Assembly (NCBI GenBank): GCA_963978895.1
Contig: OZ022241.1
Span: forward strand, 16,463,341-16,527,340
Length of the DNA: 64,000 bases
Origin: Erpobdella octoculata
Taxonomy: Eukaryota; Annelida; Clitellata; Hirudinida; Erpobdellidae
Reading direction: 5' to 3'
The notes under the pieces are model-generated. The model was not told where the DNA came from, made no database searches, and worked only from the letters and a program-made list of their open reading frames with translations. The position numbers and the translations under genes were made by a program. Below, one piece after another: positions 45,594 to 58,317 of this stretch. Numbering within the stretch: position 1 is the stretch's first letter; each line of letters opens with the position of its first letter.

Positions 45594-47093
45594 CAGTGAT
45601 GGGCAAAAGTTAACTAAAAAGTAACTAACTAATAGTTTAACTACAACTTTTTAATTAAAAGCAAAGTTTAACTAAGTCAAAAAAGTTTAGTTAAAGTGAT
45701 CGTTTAACTAATTTTTTTTAGTTGCTAACTAAAAAGTTTAATTAATAAAATTTAGTTGCTTTAAAAAAAATTAAGTAAAACTTTGTTTATCAGTTCTTGG
45801 GTTATGTTTTATTATTATATTTTTTTTAAAATAACTTCCTTTTCAACTCTCGAACCTGGCCGGGTTGTAGTGTCGTTATAACTATGGACCACAAAAGTCT
45901 GACGTCACACAAGCATGACTGGAGACAAACAAATAATTGAGATCTATAGCCGTACACCTTATTTTTCTTATGCGATATATTTAAAAGTCTTAACAATTAG
46001 AAATTGTTTATCTTTTATTTATTGAGCCTAAAATATAATTTTTAATATTTTTATAAACAATTTTCCCATTGCTTTATTAAGTTAATATCAACTTGAAAAA
46101 ATTAGCTATAGCCTGATATAAATTTAATGAAAAAGATAAAGCCATTTAAAGCCGTATCAGCACTGTAAACAAGGTTTGTTTGTCTCCAGTGTGTATTTTT
46201 TGACGTCACGACTTTTGTGGTTCAATACCAAGGCAATAAGAGCCGGTTGCCGGGGCAATAAGCGGTAAAATTGCTGTTGTTCCGGCGGTTTTGCCAAAAG
46301 AATTGATTCTTCAATCAATTAATAAAGATGAACACATTTTCTAAAGGGTTAGGGGTAGGGTTAGGGTTTAATTTTAATACGGGACTGCTGGTACAGTAGC
46401 AATTGTACCGATTGCAATCACGGCGAACCGCCGAGGCAATAGCCACAACTTTGTAGTGTAGATGATAGTATATAGACTAGGATGCATAGGGCGTATTGTT
46501 TTTTAACGAATTAATTTGACACCGTTTTGCTCCTATTGGTGGTCCAAGCTCATGCCTTCTTAACGCTGTACTCTTAGGCTTGGCTTCTACTTAGAGCAAG
46601 AGCTACTGGGGTTAACACCAGGATTCACTATTGCGATCAATTTAACAACACGCCCATAGTGCTATAGTAAAAACTTGTTTTGAAGACATCAAGTTTTAAA
46701 ATGACAGTCAGGAGAGTAAAAATTTCAGTGCAAGATGCCGGTTTTGTTCTAACGTTTGGTGATTATCTTGAAAAATAAACATTTAATAAGCAGTTTTGTT
46801 GAAAATAAAATTTCATTCTACTCTTTGTTCATGTTATTAAATGATTAAAGAACTAAATTTCAAGCATTTAGTATTTCTACTCTTTGATCATGTTATGAGT
46901 TAATTGAAAGAACCGAAAGTGCAAAATCAAAATAAAAACAAAAGTTAAGAAATAGTTGGAAAAAGTTTAACTACTTTTTTTAGTTTAGTTATAAACTATT
47001 TTAAATTAGTTGCAACTAAAAGTTTAACTGAGGTTTTTTAATTAAAAGTTAGTTAAAGTTTAACTTTAAAAAAATAGTTTGTGCCCATCTCTG
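45594..47093. mobile_element. hAT-type non-autonomous element, third family
   Basis: 1500-bp element with ends CAGTGATGGGCA / TGCCCATCTCTG and a perfect 8-bp duplication ATGACTTA (45586-45593 and 47094-47101). Subterminal regions are full of AGTTAACTAA words rather than GTAGTTATAACTAC. An internal inverted repeat (ACCACAAAAGTC.GACGTCAC near 45890, partner near 46200) and a GGGTTAGGGGTAGGGTTAGG stretch (about 46347) are present. No transposase frame. Confidence 0.9.
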
Positions 47094-47099
47094 ATGACT

Positions 47100-49494
<2,395 letters not shown>

Positions 49495-49864
49495 ACATAC
49501 ATACATACATACATACATACATACATACATACATACATACATACATACATACATACATACATACATAAATACATACATACATACATACATACATACATAC
49601 ATACATACATACATACATACATACATACATACATACATACATACATACATACATACATACATACATACATACATACATACATACATACATACATACATAC
49701 ATACATACATACATACATACATACATACATACATACATACATACATACATACATACATACATACATACATACATACATACATACATACATACATACATAC
49801 ATACATACATACATACATACATACATACATACATACATACATACATACATACATACATACATAC
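49495..49864. repeat. long ATAC tetranucleotide microsatellite
   Basis: About 92 units with one ATAA interruption near 49565. The CMYV frames across it are artefacts. Confidence 0.98.
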
Positions 49865-49893
49865 TTACATAAACTCGCTAACAACTCTGGCTA

Positions 49894-50083
49894 TCTTATA
49901 TATAAAAAGCAATGTTTGTATGCTTGTATATTCAAGCATCACATGAAAACAGCCCAACCGATTTTATTGAAATTTGGCAAACTTATGGGAAATAACCAGC
50001 CGTGGTTCGTGCGAAGCTTAAAAAATTGTTTATCCGTTGGTGTTTTATGGAAAAGAAACCTTTTGGTCAGCGGTTGTAAGTTG

Positions 50084-50084
<1 letters not shown>
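49894..50084 (+). mobile_element. Helitron-like 5' end
   Basis: After an A, the sequence TCTTATATATAAAAAGCAAT begins, followed by CAGCCCAACCGATTTTATTG and AAATTTGGCAAACTTATGGG. The last two phrases recur at 52737-52775. A TC start after A and an AACCGATTTT...AAATTTGG segment are seen in known animal Helitrons. The element then enters a TA repeat into which SAP element copy 3 is inserted. Confidence 0.5.
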
Positions 50085-50182
<98 letters not shown>

Positions 50183-50214
50183 GCATATATAAATATATTA
50201 TATATTATATAAAT

Positions 50215-50255
<41 letters not shown>
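50085..50255. repeat. TA microsatellite flanking SAP element copy 3
   Basis: TA run with minor interruptions, directly joined to the LTR at 50256. Confidence 0.96.
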
Positions 50256-50259
<4 letters not shown>

Positions 50260-50436
50260 ATAAAATCGTCAAATCGTAGTACAGGCCCAGAAAAATGGTT
50301 TTGCAGTTTATTGGACAATAATAAATAAACCTTGGTTAATGCTACTTATACCTTCTAATATAATCAAATGTTAATAATAATATTTGTCGAAATATCAATA
50401 GATGGGAAAAATGAAAACAGTACCATAAATATAACA
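50256..50436 (-). repeat. 3' LTR of SAP element copy 3
   Basis: 181 bp, equal in length to 52339-52519 with several substitutions, so older than copy 1. Confidence 0.88.
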
Positions 50437-50439
50437 CTA

Positions 50440-51087
50440 CCCCTTCTTAATCCTGTTCGTCTCGAACAGCCTAGTCGCTTTTGGGAAATGCGACTCGGCC
50501 ACAAACACAAAATACCTTGATCTTCACTCGTGGCCTTGACCGCAATTCGCAAACAACATGGTCAAGTCTCTTGACCGTTTGACGCAGTTTCTTCCAGTCC
50601 TTCTTTGGCTCATCGTCGCCGTTTCTGCACGGTTCATCACAGCCATTTTTGCATGCCTCGTCCTGAACAACTTTGCACGGTTTATCGGAACTGTCTGCTT
50701 TTCTTCTTCCTTCACATCTTTTAGATCTTTGTTGAAATCATATTTCAAATAAGCACCATCTTTTTTTTCATTACACGATCTGAAGTATCTCTCCATTGAA
50801 TATTCAGCACATTGTTTTCCTTAACACAATCCCGCCTTCGAATATCCGCCATATTTTTTCATGAAAATATATGAGAAATCTTTCCATCGAATAATCCATG
50901 GCTGGTCTTTTTTCCTCCACTCCTCAAGATCTTTATCAAGAAACTCTTCAAAAGGTTTTTCGAAAACACGTTTAATAAATCCAATAAATCCCTTCATCAA
51001 ACTGCTATTTGATTTTAAAATGACTCTTAGTTTATATAATTCAGAATCTTCTCTGGATACATCTGATTCAGAATCCTCGGTACCGTT
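50440..51087 (-). pseudogene. frame-shifted C-terminal part of SAP protein copy 3
   Basis: Out of frame with the main ORF. It keeps the segment equivalent to FIGFIKRVFEKPFEEFLD and, at 50545-50595, the conserved C-terminal block. A stretch at about 50735-50925 is absent from copies 1 and 2 and looks like an insertion. Confidence 0.7.
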
Positions 51088-52311
51088 CTATGTTCTTGGC
51101 TCATCTTTTTCAGAGTTTTTGCTTGCTGCATTGCTATTGTTGTTTTTGTCATCTTTGTTTTCTTCCAAGCTACAATCGAACGTTTTCGTTTCACATTCCA
51201 ACTCGGCTCTTTCGTCGGTGTCAACTTTCGTATCGTCCAGCGGATCTTTCTTCAAATCATCGACATCGTCTCTCAAATCAGTGTCTTCTTTTTTTGTCAA
51301 ATTAGCTTCGACGTATTTCTCCATTGGAGTTTTGTCCGTTTTTAAATCCTCGGTTGCTTCATCCGAGTCAGATTCGTCACTAAAATCTGATCCTGAATAT
51401 TCGGTGCCGTCGTCTGTTATGGAGGCTTTCGTTTCAGAACCGTCGCTGTCTGGGTAAAAGCCATCGCTGTTGTTGCCATTATTATAACCATCGTTTTGCA
51501 TTTCGTTTTCAACATTTTTTTCATCTTCTTTAGTTTTGTTGTCGACGTCCAAACCGACTGTATCATTGTCACCAACTTTGTCAGGCTCGTCATCACCATT
51601 TTTGCGTGGTTCATCTTGAACATCTTTGCAAGGTTCATTATCATGACCGTCTTTGACAGGCACATCATCATGACCTTCTTTGACAGGCTCATCATTATGA
51701 CCATCTTTGCATGGTTCATCTTGAACATCTTTGCATGGTTCATCTTGAACATCTTTGCATGGTTCATCTTGAATATCTTTGCATGGTTCATCTTGAACAT
51801 CTTTGCATGGTTCATCTTGAACATCTTTGCATGGTTCATCTTGAACATCTATGCATGGTTCATCTTGAACATCTTTGCAAGGCTCATCATCATGACCATC
51901 TTTGCATGGTTCATCTTGAACATCTTTGCATGGTTCATCTTGAACATCTTTGCATGGCTCATCATCATGACCGTCTTTTTTGTTTCCGCAATTGTTTGTG
52001 TCGCCATTGAGTAGTTCAAGAAATTTTTTCATTTTCTGCTGTGCTGCTCTGTTTTGCTCCTGTGTTGCTCTGTTTTGCTCCTGTGCTGCTCTGTGTGCTG
52101 CTCTGATTTCTTCCGCAGTCTTGTTCAGAGCCTTCATCAATTCATTTTCTGTTTCGAATTCGTACTCTTCTAGGTCAAACCCATTGTCCTCCAATGACGT
52201 CTGGAGGCGGTCCATGAGCTCAGACTTTCTTTCTTTATCACTGAGCTCTCGTTTTCTAAGTTCCCGCCTCAACTCGAGTATCAAGAGCTCATCCAATGCT
52301 TTCAAAACCAT
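51088..52311 (-). CDS. SAP-domain acidic repeat protein, longest intact copy of the repeat form
   Basis: About 407 residues from the ATG at 52311. SAP domain at about 1-40 (LDELLILELRRELRKRELSD, KSELMDRLQ), then EEYEFE and a coiled-coil-like region (RAAHRAAQEQNRATQEQNRA, about 75-100). About 20 Cys-Lys-Asp units follow, mostly CKDVQDEP, some with GHDDEP. The rest is acidic (SGSDFSDESDSDEATEDL). The SAP and AAQEENRAAQ-like segment match the Gag N-terminus of the gypsy element at 61897. The frame ends early at 51088 relative to copy 1, and the missing C-terminal block lies downstream in another frame. Probable role: a Gag-derived nucleic-acid-associated protein; this is inference. Confidence 0.8.
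   Translation of the reverse strand: MVLKALDELLILELRRELRKRELSDKERKSELMDRLQTSLEDNGFDLEEYEFETENELMKALNKTAEEIRAAHRAAQEQNRATQEQNRAAQQKMKKFLELLNGDTNNCGNKKDGHDDEPCKDVQDEPCKDVQDEPCKDGHDDEPCKDVQDEPCIDVQDEPCKDVQDEPCKDVQDEPCKDIQDEPCKDVQDEPCKDVQDEPCKDGHNDEPVKEGHDDVPVKDGHDNEPCKDVQDEPRKNGDDEPDKVGDNDTVGLDVDNKTKEDEKNVENEMQNDGYNNGNNSDGFYPDSDGSETKASITDDGTEYSGSDFSDESDSDEATEDLKTDKTPMEKYVEANLTKKEDTDLRDDVDDLKKDPLDDTKVDTDERAELECETKTFDCSLEENKDDKNNNSNAASKNSEKDEPRT
51700..51955 (-). repeat. 24-bp coding minisatellite in SAP copy 3
   Basis: About eleven 24-bp units encoding CKDVQDEP, with variants (CIDVQDEP, CKDIQDEP). The IQDEP variant also occurs in copy 2, so part of the array order is shared. Confidence 0.93.
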
Positions 52312-52338
52312 TCTTGAAATCTCACTTCTGATCACCAG

Positions 52339-52519
52339 TGTTGTAAAATCGTCAAATCATATTAAAGGTCCAGAAGAATGGTTTTGCAGTGTATTGGACG
52401 ATAATAAATAAAGCTTGGTTAATGCTACTTATACATTCTTATATAATCGAATGTTAATAATAATATTTGTCGTGATATCAATAGATGGGAAAAGTGAAAC
52501 CAGTACCATAGATATAACA
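52339..52519 (-). repeat. 5' LTR of SAP element copy 3
   Basis: 181 bp, TG...CA. Its region around AAACCATTCT and TTTATTATCGTCCAATA is homologous to the LTR at 1531-1719. Confidence 0.88.
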
Positions 52520-52523
52520 ATAA

Positions 52524-52680
<157 letters not shown>

Positions 52681-52689
52681 CTTTTTTTG

Positions 52690-53381
52690 TTATCCTTTTA
52701 TTAATGTTTTAACACTTCACCAGAAACAAATAAAAACCGCCAAACCAATTTTATTGAAACTTGGCAAACTTATGGGAGATAACCAGCCAGAGTTTGTGTG
52801 AAGTTTAAAAAAAATTGTTTATCCGTTGGTGTTTTTTGGGGATGGAAAGCGAACGGGAGCGGGAAAGAAACTGGGAGCGGGAAAGCGGCCGAGCCCGAGA
52901 AAGTGACCGGGAGCGGAAAAGTGACCGGGAGTGGGAAAGCGAACGGGAACGGGAAAGCAAGCGGTGAAGGAAACCGGAGCAAGAGAAAAACGATATAAAA
53001 ACCTCTAAAATCTCCGGGCAACCGCTGACGAAAACGTTTTTTGTCCATAAAACAGCAACGTATTAACAAATTTTTGTCAAACTTGACACAAACTACCGCC
53101 TGATTATCTTACTTAAGTGTGAGCGGAAAAGCAACCGAGATCGAAAAAAGCAAGCAGGAAAAGTGACCAGGAAGAGAAGAGCAAGCTGGAGCAGGAAAAC
53201 GTAAAAACGACCTAGAGCGGGAAAGTGACTGGGAGCTGGAAAACGACCGAGAACGGGAAGGCGACCGGGAGCGTGAATGCGACCGGGAGCGGGAGAGCAA
53301 GCGGTGAAGGGAACGGGTGCAAGAGAGAAAAACGATATAAAAACCCCTAAAAACCACGGGCAAAGCTGGGTACCCGGCTAG
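52690..53381 (+). mobile_element. Helitron-like element with purine minisatellites
   Basis: Repeats the 5' segment of 49894-50084 (AACCAATTTTATTG, CTTGGCAAACTTATGGG, TTGTTTATCCGTTGGTGTTT). It then has GGGAGCGGGAAAG arrays at 52850-52985 and 53110-53310, each followed by AAAAACGATATAAAAACC. The last ends CGGGCAAAGCTGGGTACCCGGCTAG before T at 53382. A degraded end is at about 53010. No protein gene. Confidence 0.5.
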
Positions 53382-54475
53382 TAATATAAATTAGAAAAAC
53401 ACTGAGAACATTTTTATAAGTTTTATTAAACTATCGTTAAAACGGCATGACTCCACAGACTTTCAGTCCACAAACAATTGTGCTTTGAAAATTTGATAAC
53501 TTATTAAAAATTAAGTAATGTACGGGTAGGGCCGGGCCGGGTTTTTATTTAAAATTTTTCGAACGGGCTTGGACAAGATTTTGTGCCAGGTATAGATATT
53601 TTAGGCCTGTAAAAACCGGCCAGGCCAGGCCTGAAATTTTAACATATAAAATGAACCGGGCCGACTTGCCGACGGGTGGGGCCGAGTGGCAAAAAGCGAC
53701 CTGTGAGTACTCTAATAAGAACCTCTCAGTTGTAGCCAAGTTGGTAAAAATTCCAAAGTTTTTGATAAACAGCCACAAACCTTAGGTTTCTGGCATTCTT
53801 GAAACAGGCTGCTTTTATGAGGACGTTTGACGAGAATGACTGACTCAGTGTTTTTCAAACCTGAAAGTCTCCCACATTTTTTATTATTTTTTTATAAATG
53901 TTTTATACCTTTCTGGTTTTTTTTTCTAATATTTTGATTTTTCAAATATTTTATATCAACATCATTTTATTTTTACGACATTTTGCTTTTATGAAAAATT
54001 TAATATAACAACTTGTTCTATTTTTCAAGCGACCAAGCCTTTGAATTATTCATGTTGAGATGTAACATTTTTTGACAAAAATTAGTTTCCAGCGAATAAT
54101 TTCCACATATTTCCCTTTGATGAATTGATCCGGAAGATATCGAAATGCTTTCTGGTGACCCATAAAAGACTGGTTTGCATCAAGAAAAAGAAAAGATATT
54201 GAAAAGTTGCCATAATGCGAGTGCAGTTTTTGTTTGCGCGTGATTTGCTTGCGAGTTGTGAATGTACAAAAGAGATTACTTTTATAAACAAAGCATTGGA
54301 AGAATTCATTGTAGACAGAAAAATCATTGAACATGATAAGTCTTGTTATTTATTTGTTCTAAATTCATCTGATAAAAATCGTTTTTAACTTTGTTGTTTA
54401 AAATCAAAACAAATAATGTACAAAATGTAATGTCATAAGAAAGAAAAATTAATCTAAAATTTTATTAATCCGCAG
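53382..54475. other. unassigned spacer upstream of the GPCR exon
   Basis: A GC-rich patch at 53520-53700 with GGGCCGGGCCGGG and GGCCAGGCCAGGCC words looks like a decayed transposon end. The last bases before 54476 (CCGCAG) form a possible splice acceptor for the GPCR exon. Confidence 0.45.
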
Positions 54476-54504
54476 ATTTCTTACTCATCATAATCATCAT
54501 TATT

Positions 54505-54977
54505 ATGGAGTTTTTTGATGACTACGAGACTAATTATGACTCTGCGTGGACTAATCCCATCGATATAAATTACCCTTCAACTTCAAGCAAAGAAACAACT
54601 GAAGAACCAGAGGAACAAGTCGACGAAAGTTCGATTATTATAGACTTTGAAAACTGGTACATTCAGCATCACGGATACCTTGCCTGTACCGTCTGTATTT
54701 TTGGCATAGTGGCTAACGTGCTCAATGTAGTAGTCTTGACAAGGAAAAATATGAAATCGGCTACAAATTGCATTTTAACTGGACTTGCAGTTTCAGACGG
54801 GTTGACAATGATGGCCTACTTTCCATTTGCGCTTCATTTCTACGTCCTGCACGGCACAAAACCTAACCCGACAAGAGACACCTACCTTGCTATCCGTGGC
54901 ATGCAAGTCTACGCCTGTTTCAGTGTCGTCGTACACAGCGTGTCTATTTGGCTCACTGTCGTTCTTGCTGTGTTCAG
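54505..54977 (+). CDS. peptide GPCR, first coding exon (myosuppressin/FMRFamide receptor-like)
   Basis: 157 codons plus two bases, ending at a consensus donor CAG|GTTTGT (54978), so the next residue is split by the intron. An acidic extracellular N-terminus (about 1-55) is followed by TM1 (about 57-79, GIVANVLNVVVLTRKN). TM2 (about 88-115) contains the LAVSDG motif with the class A Asp at residue 98. TM3 (about 134-157) ends SIWLTVVLAVFR, the pattern before the DRY-equivalent site in DMSR/myosuppressin-like receptors. There is no signal peptide. The acceptor-like CCGCAG at 54470-54475 suggests an upstream non-coding exon. The remaining TM segments were not found in the window, so later exons lie beyond it or in sequence I could not recognise. 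Ligand class is inferred from motif pattern only. Confidence 0.8.
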
Positions 54978-55040
54978 GTTTGTCAACAAATGATTTTTTT
55001 TATAATTCTTAAATTATTCAGTAACCATAAAACACTTTTT
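54978..55040 (+). other. start of GPCR intron
   Basis: GTTTGT donor, then AT-rich intron. A mariner-like element starts 63 bases after the donor. Confidence 0.6.
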
Positions 55041-55374
55041 CAGGGTGGCCCAAAAAATGAGAACATCTCACATAATTTAATTATAATTCTTCGTACAACT
55101 TCTTGCAAAGTATTTAGCTATTCAGAAATCATGTCCAGTGTGTCCTCCTTGCTTCTTAACGACTTTTTCTAAGAGTCAACGCCACTAATTTTGATGTGCT
55201 TATTACTGCTTATGTTACATCTTACCAGAGATGTTGCAAGTACTTATGGTCCGAGTACGAGTACCATAGTTGTGAGTACGAGTAAAAGTACAAGTACGAG
55301 TACAAGGAATTTTTAGCGAGTACTTTTCGAGTACTTTTAAAGTCAACATAATAATAGTTTATTCTACATCAAAA

Positions 55375-55796
55375 AACAATTACATTTAAAATTAGCGACG
55401 ACAGTTTACAGTCCGACATCTTAGCCCTATGGGGTCTTAGAATTATTCCGCCAAGGCTGAACACCCGTTCGACTGGTGAACTTGAAGCTGGCACAAACTT
55501 TAGGCACAAAGTGCTGGGTGATACAGTTTGTCAAGGTCACTGGAACGATTCTGCCAGAACGTTAGGGCATCATCCACATCACCAGTGATCTTCATCTCAA
55601 GATATCTAGTTAACTGTGCATCGACATCAGGGCAGGTGTCATCTAACGCCGATGAATATTTGTAAAACAACTTTGACTTTTTGGCCGGTGGAGGTGACCC
55701 CGATGGTGGCACCAACGTAACAGCAGGTGACTGAGTAATGATGTCAAAGAGAGAATTAGTTGATTCAGCAAAGAATTTAATCAGTTCTGAAAACAT
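55375..55796 (-). pseudogene. hAT transposase C-terminal dimerisation region
   Basis: On the minus strand, after a TTTTCAG acceptor-like site, the frame at 55796-55500 gives YLEMKITGDVDDALTFW and LDKLYHPALCA. In a shifted frame come FVPASSSPVERVFSLGGIIL and RPHRAKMSDCKLSSLI. PASSxPVERVFSxxG is the hallmark of the hAT C-terminal dimerisation domain. One frame shift and the absence of the catalytic core make it inactive. It is the last exon of an otherwise deleted transposase gene. Confidence 0.85.
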
Positions 55797-55904
55797 AGAT
55801 ATGTTATACTAAAGTTCAGCAAGTATAAACAAAATATTACGCCAAACAATTGTTTAGTAAACAAGAAAATATTTTTAGAGAAGGTGTCGCATATGCGAGG
55901 ACGA

Positions 55905-56088
55905 GTACTTAGTGGAATAACGAGTACGAGTACGAGTACGAGTACTTAGTGGAATAACGAGTACAAGTACGAGTACCAAGGCTTCGAGTACAAGTACGAG
56001 TACAAGTACGAGTACAAGTACGAGTACAAGTACGAGTACAAGTACGAGTACAAGTACGAGTACAAGTACGAGTACCAAGTACTACATT
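55905..56088. repeat. GAGTACAAGTAC minisatellite
   Basis: About fifteen 12-bp units built from the palindrome GTAC. Frames of Leu-Val or Arg-Thr repeats across it are artefacts. Probably transposase binding sites of the hAT element. Confidence 0.92.
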
Positions 56089-56289
56089 TCGGCATCTTAC
56101 TAGAGGTTCACACTTTTCTTGGGCCACCCTGTATATAAAAATGACAGATTTAATGTTTGTCTTAAGTGCAAATCCAGACCGCTGGACTAATTTTAACAAA
56201 ATTTGACATAAAGGTAGATGTTAAAGAGTAGGAAAAAATAGGATAGATTTTAATTTAATTTTTTTTAATGTTTTTATGATTAAAAAACG

Positions 56290-56747
56290 TTTCAAGCCAA
56301 AGTGCCTATGTACGAACATCAAATGCTATTGCATAACAAAATTCAAATTTAATTTACGTAACAAAGTTTGAAGGTTTCAAGCAACTTCTACCAAATCTAT
56401 TTTCGTTTTATGAGCAAAAAGAAGTTAGGAGGAAGAAGAAGAGGAAAAAAGAAAAGGAGTGGGAGTTGAAAAATGATCGGGAGCTGAAGAGTGAGCTGGA
56501 ATGGAAAAACGAGTGGAAGCAGAAACGGAGGATCTAAGCGGAACGAGAAAACCAGTGGGAAAGGAAACTAGGGGCGAACAGAAGCGGGAACGGGAGCGAG
56601 AGCAGGAAAACAAGCAGGAGCGAAAAAGCGAGCGGAGCTGGAAAACGAGCGGGAGCGGGAAAGCAAGCAAAGAACAAAATGATAGCGAGAGAGAAAAACG
56701 ACTGAAAATCCTTGTAAAACCCCGGGCAATTCCAGGTACCCCGCTAG
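56290..56747 (+). mobile_element. Helitron-like element, 3' part
   Basis: The interior at 56300-56400 is shared with 34739-34820. Purine-rich GGGAGCGGGAAAGC units lie at 56440-56690, then AAAAACGACTGAAAATCC. The end is CCCCGGGCAATTCCAGGTACCCCGCTAG followed by T. The 5' end is not identified. Confidence 0.5.
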
Positions 56748-57385
56748 TCTTCTATATTTTAAGAATAAGCAGCTCTTTTTAAATCAATTTTCAAAGTCTA
56801 CAAAATAGAAAACATTGACCACAGTCTTCTAATTACTTTATATGTGAAGTTTGTGAGAATGAAAAACTTAAGAAACTTTCGAAACTTATGAAAAACAAAG
56901 TTTTTACGGTTGAATTGTTTTATTTATTTTTAGTTGATAAAATCAACTATTATACTATTTTTTCAAAAATATTATTCCTAAAATATTATAAGAATTTTTT
57001 GTAAGCAAACTTGTCATCTGGACGATGAAAAATGCTAAAAATGCAAAAGATCGATGAGTTATGGAAATTAGGAAAACCATGATCGAAAGTTTTGCTTGAC
57101 TTGAGATTGAAAATAACATTTGTGCTGTGATTGAAGTAGAGGTGTAAATGGCAGGATTCGAATAGGATCAGCACATTTGTTAATTTTTTTACGTTTATTA
57201 ATTCAACAAGCTTGATGAAAAGAGTTACCTCCGCGAGACAATCAACCTATAAATGTTGTAATCACTCAAAACAAATAAAGTCAATAACACAAGGTCATAA
57301 TAAAATTTAAAAAAGCAAAAGTCATAAAATAAACAACATGAAAACTGAAAAATGTCATAAAAATATTTTAAAAATTGAAGTAAAC
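56748..57385. other. unassigned spacer
   Basis: No gene or array recognised. AT-rich, probably still GPCR intron or intergenic. Confidence 0.35.
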
Positions 57386-57829
57386 TTATAATAAGATGTT
57401 CGTATAGCAATCTAAGTTTTTATTTACACTGAGAACCTTTGCTGACTTTTTGAAGGTATGTAAATAAAACATATTTAGATTTGCAAACGCATTATTCCAA
57501 ATTTTCGGGCCTAGGTATTTTAACAAATATTTTTGAAGATTAGTTTTATAACTACCTGTTCTAACATTTTCTACTATACGTAAGTTGTTTAAATGGACAT
57601 CTTTTGATAAAATAAAGTAATTTGTATATATAGCAGGTAATTCACTTTTAAAGTATTTGAACATAAAAATTAAAGCCTGATAGATATAAATTTGGTCCAA
57701 TTTCAACAATTGTCCTTGGTCAAAATAATGTGGAAACAGACGCAAAGCGGGGGTGCCTTGAAGATGACTCTTATGCACCGTTTCTGCAAGGTTGATAATT
57801 GTTTTCTTGATTTCTTGGATGTTGGGCAC
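57386..57829 (-). pseudogene. LINE ORF2 C-terminal fragment
   Basis: 147-codon frame with PALRLFPHYFDQGQLLKLDQ, YQALIFMFKYFKSELPAIY, VENVRTGSYKTN and YLGPKIWNN. This is the region after the reverse transcriptase in jockey/CR1-like LINEs (K.QIY..Q...FMYKY...LP, then GPKIWN). It lacks catalytic parts and is 5' truncated. The clade differs from the two CR1-like LINEs above. Confidence 0.8.
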
Positions 57830-58317
57830 CTATGATATTACAATAGTATGGATAAATAAAAAAGTAGTAAATTATAATATTTAGAGTTTAAAATTTATCA
57901 ATGTACACATAAGACTTCATAGTTTCTACTTTTTATTTGTAATATATCTGCAACCAATATTTAACATGTTTTTGACTATAAAATCTTTAACAGACATTAT
58001 AAGTTTAATGTTTGATTTATATGTACTTGTCATAAAAATCACAGTTGTCTATTCAGCATGAATATTTTTAATTATGACTTTAGCACACCAGGTTTAATTT
58101 AATCAACAATAACACACAAGACGTTTTGTTTCAATTCGTTATTTATTTGAAAAAATAGTCAATATATTATTGTTTGTAAAAACGCAATCAATAAAATGCC
58201 CATGGATTTTTAATTTCAGTGTGCACAGGGTGAAACCATGTCATGCTAGACCCTTGATAACCATGCTGCGTACTCAATGCAGCAATAAGCATAATGTTAC
58301 ATACTTAATCCGTTTAT
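57830..58317. other. unassigned spacer
   Basis: No gene recognised. Confidence 0.35.

Larger units (their letters stand above)
50256..52519 (-). mobile_element. SAP-domain non-autonomous LTR retrotransposon, copy 3
   Basis: 2264-bp minus-strand element with 181-bp LTRs (52339-52519 as 5', 50256-50436 as 3'), both TG...CA and moderately diverged. The primer site is 52319-52338 (minus TGGTGATCAGAAGTGAGAT, tRNA-Leu type with one extra base). The purine tract reads CTACCCCTTCTT on the plus strand. Its gene is 52311-51088 plus a frame-shifted end. It is flanked by TA repeats on both sides. Confidence 0.9.
55226..56092. mobile_element. hAT element with transposase fragment and GAGTAC arrays
   Basis: Flanked by a perfect 8-bp duplication CATCTTAC (55218-55225 and 56093-56100). 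Imperfect ends CAGAGATGTTGCAAGTACTT and, on the other strand, CCGAAATGTAGTACTT. GAGTACAAGTAC units fill both subterminal regions, most densely at 55920-56085. A piece of transposase lies inside. Confidence 0.85.
55041..56131. mobile_element. mariner-like MITE in GPCR intron
   Basis: Inverted ends CAGGGTGGCCCAA / TTGGGCCACCCTG, a mariner-type terminus. A TA follows the right end; the left side reads TT, so one half of the TA target site is lost or mutated. Most of its length is the nested hAT element at 55226-56092, leaving about 220 bp of its own. Confidence 0.7.

Noticed and set aside
46340..46375. Telomeric end or fusion point (GGGTTAGGG words)
   Set aside because: Only three to four imperfect units inside a hAT-type element with intact target duplication.
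52770..53363. ORFs rich in FPLPVAFPLP or RSRSRS units
   Set aside because: Encoded by the purine minisatellite of the Helitron-like element.
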